The position numbers and the translations under genes are program-made. Shown one piece after another: positions 1-5,662 of a stretch of 6,527 nucleotides of DNA (its first letter is position 1; each line of letters starts with the position of its first letter). The notes below the pieces were generated by a model. It did not search any database. It had not been told where the DNA came from and saw nothing but the letters and a program-made list of their open reading frames with translations. Source of the stretch: Mucilaginibacter sp. UBA4741 (GTDB taxonomy: Bacteria; Bacteroidota; Bacteroidia; Sphingobacteriales; Sphingobacteriaceae); NCBI GenBank assembly GCA_002403905.1, contig DHIR01000215.1:1-6527 (forward strand). The letters run 5' to 3'.

Positions 1-1239
1 ATTCAGGAACAATACCGCGGCAACTTCACCCCTTTTAGCTTCGTTTATAAACTCAACTAAATCAGCGTCATTTCCTTTATATTGATTTGAATTATTATCC
101 AGATCGATAGTAGTACCGTAGCTTCCTAATGCGGCATTAATGGCGTTAACCAATACTTGCGTAGCAACATCGTTTGATCCGGCTACAACCAATGCTTTAC
201 CTTTGGCTGCCTGTAATTCTTTAGCAACAATCGCAATAGCATTATTAGCAGTGTTATCTGCTAATTTTTTGCTGCCTGGTAAAGTATTGCCGGTAATAGC
301 ATTATATAAGTTAATTAAAGCAACACCTTCTTCTGATGGTTTTAATGGTACACGCACATCGGCGTTAGTACCTGTCAGGCTCATACCGGTTTCAAACTGG
401 ATATGACGAGACATTTTTTTGCTTTGCAGCGATTTGTTATTTCTGTTTGATACGTACTGACGGGTAAACTCATCGCCTGATATCCAGGTTCCCAGGAAAT
501 CAGCGCCGAAACTTACAATAACATCAGCTTTATCAAAATTGTAGTGGGGCAATACCGCTTTACCAAAACTATTTTGGTTAGCTTGTATAATACCAGTATA
601 TGATACCGCGTCATAACTAACATGTTTCGCGGTTGGATATTCGGTAATAAAATCGGCAATTACAGCTAAAGTTGACGGGCTGCTTATTGATGAAGAGACA
701 ATAGTTATTTTTTTGCCAGAATCTTTGATCTTAGCAAGTTCTAACTTAACATAGTCATCAAGGTCGCTCCACTCTTTTTCGCCACCGTTTAATAATGGTG
801 CTTTAACACGGCTAACATCATACAGATCTAATACCGATGCTTGTGCTTGTGCATTTAATCCACCTTTTGCTAAAGCGTCGTTAGGGTTACCCTCAATTTT
901 AATCGGGCGACCTTCGCGGGTTTTAACTAAAATTGCGTGGCCTTTGTAAGTTGAAGCATAGTAGTTAGCAACGCCCGGAGTAATCTCCTCTGGTTTAATT
1001 AAGTAAGGTATAGACTTGTGTACCGGTACTTTTTGGCAAGCTGCCAAAGTAACCGCGCCCACACCAAAGCCTACCGCCTTTAAAAAGTCGCGGCGGGGTG
1101 TTTTGCCTAATAAACCATCTCCACTCAAAACATCTTCGATAGGAATAGGTTCCGCGAATTCATGTTTATTTTTCTCAACAAATTCTGGTGTTTTGTTTAG
1201 CTCTTCTAAACCTTTCCAGTATTTTTTATTGCTATCCAT
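1..1239 (-). CDS. actB: Alternative complex III iron-sulfur/molybdopterin-like subunit ActB (N-terminal part, cut by window edge)
   Basis: ActB is the large periplasmic subunit of alternative complex III, a quinol:cytochrome c/oxidase oxidoreductase unrelated to bc1. An uninterrupted frame of 413 codons opens with ATG at 1239 and runs off the left edge; the family is usually about 1000 residues, so over half is missing. A twin-arginine motif (RRDFLK, residues 49-54) sits unusually far in, as in the 'TAT-variant-translocated molybdopterin oxidoreductase' family. It is followed by a hydrophobic stretch and a lipobox ending at Cys68 (LAAC), so Tat export and lipid anchoring are likely. Residues 102-118 (AILVKTREGRPIKIEGN) match the fold of molybdopterin oxidoreductases. 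Cys68 is the only cysteine in the visible part, so the N-terminal [4Fe-4S] site of true molybdoenzymes is absent, as known for the ActB1 domain. It lies 41 bp after actA, in the same direction and presumably the same transcript. There is no Shine-Dalgarno sequence, which is normal for Bacteroidota. Confidence 0.93.
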   Translation of the reverse strand, partial: MDSNKKYWKGLEELNKTPEFVEKNKHEFAEPIPIEDVLSGDGLLGKTPRRDFLKAVGFGVGAVTLAACQKVPVHKSIPYLIKPEEITPGVANYYASTYKGHAILVKTREGRPIKIEGNPNDALAKGGLNAQAQASVLDLYDVSRVKAPLLNGGEKEWSDLDDYVKLELAKIKDSGKKITIVSSSISSPSTLAVIADFITEYPTAKHVSYDAVSYTGIIQANQNSFGKAVLPHYNFDKADVIVSFGADFLGTWISGDEFTRQYVSNRNNKSLQSKKMSRHIQFETGMSLTGTNADVRVPLKPSEEGVALINLYNAITGNTLPGSKKLADNTANNAIAIVAKELQAAKGKALVVAGSNDVATQVLVNAINAALGSYGTTIDLDNNSNQYKGNDADLVEFINEAKRGEVAAVLFLN

Positions 1240-1280
1240 TTAAGCTATAGTATAAACTGTAATGCTAAGTTCTGTTATAA

Positions 1281-2570
1281 TTAATAATGGCACTTGCCGC
1301 ACTCAATACCACCCAATTGTGCCGGTGTTACTTTTACGCCTCTCTTAATAAGATCATGCACTTGCTCCATATTTGCATAATAAGCACTGCCTTTCATATT
1401 AACGTCTGTGCGTTTGTGGCACTGTATACACCATTTCATAGTAAGTGGCGAGTATTGGTAAACCTCTTTCATGGTCTCAACCGGGCCGTGGCATTGCTGA
1501 CATTTAATACCACCAACCTTAACGTGTTGTGAGTGATTAAAATAAGCAAAGTCTGGTAAGTTATGAATACGGATCCATTGGATAGGACGTGCTTTTAAGC
1601 TATCGTATTTTTGTGTTTGCGGATCATAACCCAACGCGTCATAGATCTTATGTATCTCCGGCGATGGCTCTGTGGCACCCAGTCTGCGGTCAACCGACTT
1701 GTGGCAGTTCATACAAACGTTTAATGATGGTATTGACGCGTTTTTAGATTTGAATGCACCTGTATGGCAATACTGACATTCAATTTTCATGATGCCGGCA
1801 TGCAACTCATGCGAGTATTTAATAGGCTGTACCGGTTGGTAACCCTGGTGTACGTTAGTGTTCCACATAGCAACCCATGCCCAGCTGCACATAGCAATGG
1901 TACCGCAGAGTAGGATAAAGAATACCAGTTTTTTATTTTTTAATACCTTTTTTAAAGTAGCGTATTTATCTGTTTCTGCTGCTGCTTCGGCAACCTCTTC
2001 TTCGGCAGGTAATAATCTTTTACCGCTTAATAAGCGCTCAAGTGTGCTTATAACCCTGTTTAATACCAATATAATAATAAAAGCAAGGATAATGATACCT
2101 ATTAAGGCATAAACCACAAAGTTGCTTGGGCCCGATGCTTCAGTAGCTGCTCCGGCTGCAGGGGCGGCTTTTTTAGCGCCCTCCAGTTTTTTCCAGTCGG
2201 CACGAACGTACGCTACGATGTCAGAAACATCTCCATCTGAAAGACTTGGGAAGCCAGGCATCACAGATCCGCCAAAATCGGTAAAAACTTTAACGGCTTT
2301 AGGGTCCTTAGCTGCTACTAACGCTGAACTGTTGTGGATCCAGCTGGCTAACCATTTATCATTAGTTTCTGATGATATGATAGGGCCTAAAGCCGGGCCT
2401 GTCATACGAGCGTCTATCTTATGACAGCCGGTACAACCCGCAGACTTGAAAGTAGCTTCGCCTTTTGCAGCGTCGCCTTGCGCCTTAGCAGAAATTCCCC
2501 AAACAGTAAAACAGGCAAGCAGTAAAACTGACCTTGAGAATTGTTTAAAAATTAATGAGATGCTACTCAT
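1281..2570 (-). CDS. actA: Alternative complex III multihaem cytochrome c subunit ActA, with an N-terminal monohaem domain
   Basis: ActA carries electrons through c-type haems on the periplasmic side of alternative complex III. The 429-residue protein has, in order: a signal peptide (about 1-30, likely cut after SAKA); a class I monohaem cytochrome c domain with CTGCH at 46-50 and a probable axial Met104 in VMPGF; an Ala/Pro-rich linker (about 134-148); a membrane helix (about 150-171); a charged, presumably cytoplasmic loop; a second helix (about 214-236); and a periplasmic pentahaem domain. Its five motifs are CQYCH 265-269, CMNCH 286-290, CQQCH 357-361, CIQCH 381-385 and CGKCH 424-428, one residue before the end. 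Histidines at 254, 257, 346 and 349 are candidate distal ligands. The topology is consistent, with both haem domains outside. The gene is followed by actB and preceded by a good promoter, so it is probably the first gene of the act operon. The ATG at 2570 gives a proper signal peptide and has no Shine-Dalgarno sequence. Confidence 0.93.
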   Translation of the reverse strand: MSSISLIFKQFSRSVLLLACFTVWGISAKAQGDAAKGEATFKSAGCTGCHKIDARMTGPALGPIISSETNDKWLASWIHNSSALVAAKDPKAVKVFTDFGGSVMPGFPSLSDGDVSDIVAYVRADWKKLEGAKKAAPAAGAATEASGPSNFVVYALIGIIILAFIIILVLNRVISTLERLLSGKRLLPAEEEVAEAAAETDKYATLKKVLKNKKLVFFILLCGTIAMCSWAWVAMWNTNVHQGYQPVQPIKYSHELHAGIMKIECQYCHTGAFKSKNASIPSLNVCMNCHKSVDRRLGATEPSPEIHKIYDALGYDPQTQKYDSLKARPIQWIRIHNLPDFAYFNHSQHVKVGGIKCQQCHGPVETMKEVYQYSPLTMKWCIQCHKRTDVNMKGSAYYANMEQVHDLIKRGVKVTPAQLGGIECGKCHY

Positions 2571-2656
2571 AAAGTTGTATTGATGCTAAATAGTTATTTG
2601 TATAGTGTGTGAAACAGAGTATTGGCCTAAGCTTTTCTCGGATTTTTTTTCAGCCA

Positions 2657-2690
2657 CAAAAGTATAATTTATTAAATAATCGCTGACAAA
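2657..2690 (-). promoter_or_regulatory. Bacteroidota-type promoter of the actAB operon
   Basis: Read on the minus strand, TACTTTTG (2664-2657) is a full match to the Bacteroidota -7 box TAnnTTTG. A -33-like TTTG lies at 2690-2687. The 22-bp spacing is at the long end of the usual range. Transcription would start near 2650, leaving a leader of about 80 nt before actA. I see no known riboswitch or clear operator in that leader. The match is seen directly; promoter activity is inferred. Confidence 0.6.
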
Positions 2691-2728
2691 TAAATGACAG
2701 TAATAACTAATTTATAATTATTCTAAAT

Positions 2729-2752
2729 AGTGACGAAAATCACTTTTTTTTT
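2729..2752 (+). terminator. Weak terminator-like hairpin with a T9 tract
   Basis: AGTGA (2729-2733) and TCACT (2740-2744) form a 5-bp stem around a 6-nt loop. Nine T residues run from 2744 to 2752, the first one paired in the stem. The T tract is on the plus strand, but both flanking genes read on the minus strand. For the deoxyhypusine synthase-like transcript the A tract therefore comes before the stem, and only AU-rich sequence follows. It could be a poor bidirectional terminator between that gene and the actA promoter, or it could be chance in AT-rich DNA. Confidence 0.25.
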
Positions 2753-2767
2753 AAAAACAAGCAAAGG

Positions 2768-3748
2768 TTATTGTCCTAAAAGCCAGGCAAATATCAACGG
2801 TACAACAATGGTAGCATCGCTCTCTACAATAAACTTAGGTGTTGCAACATCCAGCTTTCCCCACGTTATCTTCTCATTTGGCACCGCGCCCGAGTAAGAA
2901 CCGTATGATGTTGTCGAGTCTGATATCTGGCAAAAGTAGCTCCAGAACGGAATATCCTGCATTTCCATATCCTGGTAAAGCATAGGTACAACGCATATCG
3001 GGAAATCGCCGGCAATGCCCCCACCTATCTGGAAAAAGCCCACGCCCTTGCCACCTGCGTTTTTGGGGTACCAATCTGCCAGCCAGGCCATGTATTCAAT
3101 ACCACTCTTCATGGTAACAGCTTTGATCTGATTTTTTATTACGTACGATGCGAAGATGTTACCCATGGTGCTATCTTCCCAGCCCGGTACCACAATTGGC
3201 AAATTCTTTTCGGCAGCGGCCAGCATCCATGAGTTTTTTGGGTCTATCTCATAGTATTGCTCCAGATCGCCGCTTAACAACATTTTGTACATATACTCAT
3301 GCGGGAAATAACGCTCGCCGCTATCATCAGCATCTTTCCATATTTTATGGATATGTTTTTGTAACCTGCGGAAAGCTTCTTCCTCCGGGATACAAGTATC
3401 GGTTACACGGTTATAATGATTTTCTAAAAGGTCCCACTCATCCTGCGGGCTCAGATCACGGTAGTTAGGTACACGTTTATAATGCGAGTGCGCTACCAGG
3501 TTCATAATATCTTCTTCCAGGTTAGCGCCTGTACATGATATAATATCAATTTTACCCTGGCGGATCATCTCGGCCAATGATATACCCAGTTCGGCAGTGC
3601 TCATGGCGCCGGCCAATGTTACCATCATTTTGCCACCTTCCAATAAATGGGTTTCATAGCCTTTAGCGGCATCCATTAACGCGGCAGCATTAAAATGCAG
3701 GTAGTTTTTTTCAATAAACTGAGATACGGGTCCTTTAGTTGTGCTCAT
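2768..3748 (-). CDS. Deoxyhypusine synthase family protein (possibly a homospermidine synthase-type enzyme)
   Basis: This family uses NAD to move the aminobutyl group of spermidine onto an amine: eIF5A lysine in eukaryotes and archaea, putrescine in homospermidine synthases. Bacteria have no eIF5A, so a small polyamine is the likelier acceptor; that is inference. The 326-residue protein is probably cytosolic, as no signal peptide is seen. It shows the family landmarks: CTGANLEED (72-80), PGWEDSTMGN (188-197) in the position of the NAD/spermidine-site segment, an IGGG turn (241-244), SGAVPNE (286-292) and the catalytic-lysine motif WGK, Lys298. The C-terminal DATIVVPLIFAWLLG also fits. The first possible start codon in frame is TTG at 3775, but it lies inside the promoter box, so ATG at 3748 is chosen. 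It appears to be transcribed alone; 197 bp separate it from actA. The family is secure, the substrate is not. Confidence 0.88.
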   Translation of the reverse strand: MSTTKGPVSQFIEKNYLHFNAAALMDAAKGYETHLLEGGKMMVTLAGAMSTAELGISLAEMIRQGKIDIISCTGANLEEDIMNLVAHSHYKRVPNYRDLSPQDEWDLLENHYNRVTDTCIPEEEAFRRLQKHIHKIWKDADDSGERYFPHEYMYKMLLSGDLEQYYEIDPKNSWMLAAAEKNLPIVVPGWEDSTMGNIFASYVIKNQIKAVTMKSGIEYMAWLADWYPKNAGGKGVGFFQIGGGIAGDFPICVVPMLYQDMEMQDIPFWSYFCQISDSTTSYGSYSGAVPNEKITWGKLDVATPKFIVESDATIVVPLIFAWLLGQ

Positions 3749-3772
3749 CTTTTGTACATTATAAATATTGCG

Positions 3773-3780
3773 CAAAAGTA
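3773..3780 (-). promoter_or_regulatory. -7 promoter box of the deoxyhypusine synthase-like gene
   Basis: On the minus strand TACTTTTG (3780-3773) matches TAnnTTTG exactly and is the same octamer as in the actA promoter. Transcription would start near 3767, giving a leader of about 20 nt before the ATG at 3748. I found no -33 TTG at the expected distance, so the promoter is supported by the -7 box alone. It decides the start codon, because an upstream TTG start would lie within the box. Confidence 0.55.
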
Positions 3781-3852
3781 GGGATTTTGATGAAAAGAGG
3801 ATTTTAATTTTAAAAATGGTGTTGGGAGGATAAGACCGAATGGATTAAATGA

Positions 3853-4039
3853 AAAGAGGCGTAGCCTCGGCTAATATTGTAGCAACGGGTTTCAACCCGT
3901 TGATCATAGCAAACAAATATGTTGAGAACCGTAGGTTCGGCCCATATATATCGTACCTACGGCACTCCACTTATTGTGGTTCTGTTTGTCAACGGGTTGA
4001 AACCCGTTGCTACAAGATATGTCAAGCCTACGGCTTTTT
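3853..4039. repeat. REP/REPIN-like nested palindromic element, about 187 bp
   Basis: Two 27-bp arms are perfect inverted copies of each other: 3877-3903 and 3989-4015. Each arm is itself a hairpin with stem CAACGGGT/ACCCGTTG and a 4-nt loop (3883-3902 and 3990-4009). Imperfect pairing extends outward to 3853 and 4039. Three further hairpins have 5-bp stems and a GTA or TAC loop: GAGGC/GCCTC (3856-3868), GAACC/GGTTC (3926-3938) and AAGCC/GGCTT (4024-4036). A fourth, imperfect one is at 3953-3965. An inner inverted pair CCGTAGGT/ACCTACGG (3929-3936, 3955-3962) surrounds an ATATATAT centre. This layout is typical of REP elements mobilised by RAYT (TnpA-REP) transposases, or of a MITE. No transposase is in the window and no target duplication is obvious. 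The plus-strand right end, a hairpin followed by T residues, could also terminate transcription. Confidence 0.8.
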
Positions 4040-4285
4040 ATAAGCTATTGGGTCACTCAATTGGCGTTTATGAACGCGCGCCGTAGACCGGGTGAGTCAT
4101 CGCCGCGTGCCAAAACACCGCCACCATCAAATCGCCAAATTTTTCTTATATTGCTACTATCAGCATTGCAACAAACAATTGCAATAATACTTCAAAAAGC
4201 TGCGATGTCCAATCGCCCAAAACAACAAAAAAGTTCTTTAAATTAATGCAATATGCTATTTATCAATAAGTTAAGTAAAATACTT
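4040..4285. other. Non-coding intergenic stretch with a GC-rich patch
   Basis: I see no gene here. About 4066-4121 is clearly richer in GC than its flanks. On the minus strand a 42-codon open frame without an ATG reads through it, ending LARGDDSPGLRRAFINAN before a stop, so it may be a fragment of an old coding or repeat sequence. A small inverted repeat, ATTGCAA/TTGCAAT, lies at 4165-4171 and 4179-4185. The rest is AT-rich and featureless to me. Confidence 0.4.
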
Positions 4286-4411
4286 ACTACCAGCATTATC
4301 TCTAATGCCCGATAAATAGCAAAAATTACTACCGGTATTAAGTCTTATACCCGAAAAATCGTCAAAACTACTACCGGCATTACCGTTGATGCCCGGAAAA
4401 CGGCTGGTTTT
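4286..4411. repeat. Three tandem copies of a 42-bp repeat, each containing a small palindrome
   Basis: The copies are 4286-4327, 4328-4369 and 4370-4411. Each begins ACTACC(A/G)G, and a fourth partial copy starts at 4412 (ACTACC). Each carries an inverted repeat near its start: GCATTA/TAATGC in copy 1, GGTAT/ATACC in copy 2 and GGCAT/ATGCC in copy 3. The arms change together between copies 2 and 3. Because 42 is a multiple of three, the minus strand reads as a 14-residue repeat of the form GSxxxxxxGIxxN(A/T), but that frame has no ATG. The array ends about 107 bp before the outer-membrane protein gene and could lie in its leader or promoter region. The role is unknown. Confidence 0.75.
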
Positions 4412-4518
4412 ACTACCTACAAACGCCCCAACACCTGTGTGAAGTAAAAAGCTGTAAATTAACCAAAATTTAATCCGGAACTTCTGCCGCAAAACATTAT
4501 CTTAGGCTCATTATCACA
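4412..4518. other. Upstream region of the outer-membrane barrel gene
   Basis: This AT-rich stretch leads into the ATG at 4519. I found no convincing TAnnTTTG box and no Shine-Dalgarno site, so the promoter of the downstream gene is not located. It may lie further upstream, within or before the tandem repeats. Confidence 0.3.
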
Positions 4519-5661
4519 ATGAGAAAACTTTTAGCACTACTTACCTTATTAAGCATCTCTGAAAGTTTTTACCCCGCTTTTGGACAAAGTATCATCCCTA
4601 AATTTATCAGGAAGATGTACTTTGAAAAAGACACCACCAAGCACAGCAGCTTTGTTGTTTTGCCTGTATTATCATCGGCACCCGAAACCGGGGTTGAGAT
4701 AGGCGGCGCGAGTTTGTATTCTTTTTATACAGATACCGTTAATCACGAAACAAAAGTGTCAAACATCTTCGCGTACGCCACGCTAACTACCAAAGGTCAA
4801 AATCGCTTAAATATTAGTACTACCTATTGGTCGCCGCAAAACAAGTATCATTATTTCGCAGGGATTGGCCGCATTGATTTCCCTACCGATTTTTACGGTA
4901 TTGGCAACAACACCCATAAAATTGATGCCGACAGGCTGGGCCAAAAAAGATACCGCTTACTGTTAGAGGCCCAAAAGCTGATTGCCAAAAATGTATATTT
5001 TGGTTTTGTAGGCGGCGGTTATAAATACGATTTTATCAACACCAACCCCACCGGCATATTTAATAATAGCCCAGTTGTTGAGGACCGCAAAGGCGGCACC
5101 TTTTTATTCGTGGGGCCAAGTTTTATTTATGATAGCCGCAACAACAATACCTATACCACCAAAGGCATGATGGTTAATGCCTCTTTTAATATAATGCAAG
5201 GTGTGTTGGATAATAACAGCTATAACGGCGGATTTTTAAATGTCGAATTTTCGAAGTTTATATCTATTAGCAAGACCTTGGTTTTAGGGTTTGATGTGCA
5301 GGAGCAAAGTCTGGTTGGCAGCCGCTCGCCATTTTATTTGCTGCCCCAAATGGGTAATGACGAGATAATGCGTGGCTATTACGAGGGCCGTTACCGCGAC
5401 CGCAACCTGCTTGCAGGCCAGGCCGAGTTAAGGTATCGCCTTAGCGAGCGTTTTGGCATAGTGGGTTTTGCCGGGGCAGGCGAGGTGTTTCATTCCTCCT
5501 TTAGCCTGCCGGAGTTAAAACCCAACTTAGGCGGCGGACTGCGTTACTTCTTTGATATTGAAAAAGGCCTTAGCATACGCATAGACTACGGCATAGGCCA
5601 AAAACCAACCGGCGAACAACGCGAGAGCGGTTTGTATATTGGGTTGGGACAAGCGTTTTGA
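4519..5661 (+). CDS. BamA/TamA-type outer-membrane beta-barrel protein without POTRA domains
   Basis: This looks like a stand-alone 16-strand Omp85 barrel ('surface antigen D15' fold) in the outer membrane; its substrate is unknown. The 380-residue product has a signal peptide (about 1-23, cut near FGQ) and then goes almost directly into alternating beta-strand sequence, leaving no room for POTRA domains. Two family landmarks are visible: YDSRNNNTYTTKG (204-216), resembling the D-x-R...G strand motif, and MRGYYEGRYRDRN (284-296), whose RGY corresponds to the conserved (V)RGF/Y motif of loop 6. The chain ends in a strand with terminal Phe380, the usual outer-membrane sorting signal. BamA and TamA carry POTRA domains and are larger, so a housekeeping assembly role is unlikely; short proteins of this kind occur in Bacteroidota as uncharacterised members. 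ATG at 4519 fits the signal peptide. Its stop is one base from the convergent methyltransferase gene. Confidence 0.75.
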   Translation: MRKLLALLTLLSISESFYPAFGQSIIPKFIRKMYFEKDTTKHSSFVVLPVLSSAPETGVEIGGASLYSFYTDTVNHETKVSNIFAYATLTTKGQNRLNISTTYWSPQNKYHYFAGIGRIDFPTDFYGIGNNTHKIDADRLGQKRYRLLLEAQKLIAKNVYFGFVGGGYKYDFINTNPTGIFNNSPVVEDRKGGTFLFVGPSFIYDSRNNNTYTTKGMMVNASFNIMQGVLDNNSYNGGFLNVEFSKFISISKTLVLGFDVQEQSLVGSRSPFYLLPQMGNDEIMRGYYEGRYRDRNLLAGQAELRYRLSERFGIVGFAGAGEVFHSSFSLPELKPNLGGGLRYFFDIEKGLSIRIDYGIGQKPTGEQRESGLYIGLGQAF

Positions 5662-5662
5662 C

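Noticed and set aside
1287..2424. Plus-strand open frames opposite actA
   Set aside because: They are antisense shadows of a secure multihaem cytochrome gene and have no domain of their own.
2511..2570. Lipoprotein signal in ActA (LLAC at residues 17-20)
   Set aside because: The hydrophobic part before Cys20 is too short, while a normal signal peptidase I site after SAKA (27-30) fits better.
2571..2650. Riboswitch or attenuator in the actA leader
   Set aside because: I see no recognisable conserved core or strong stem-loop followed by a T tract in this roughly 80-nt leader.
3883..4009. CRISPR-like pair of palindromic repeats
   Set aside because: There are only two copies, in opposite orientation, with an 87-bp gap that itself contains hairpins. 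CRISPR repeats are direct and regularly spaced, and no cas gene is present.
3849..4246. Two plus-strand open frames of 64 and 79 codons
   Set aside because: They run through the palindromic element and the GC-rich patch, have no recognisable domain, and their starts lie beside or inside the inverted repeat. They look like chance frames.
4271..4492. Minus-strand 73-codon frame as a small secreted repeat protein
   Set aside because: It has only a TTG start and no ATG, shows no promoter box, and the repeat is better described at the DNA level.
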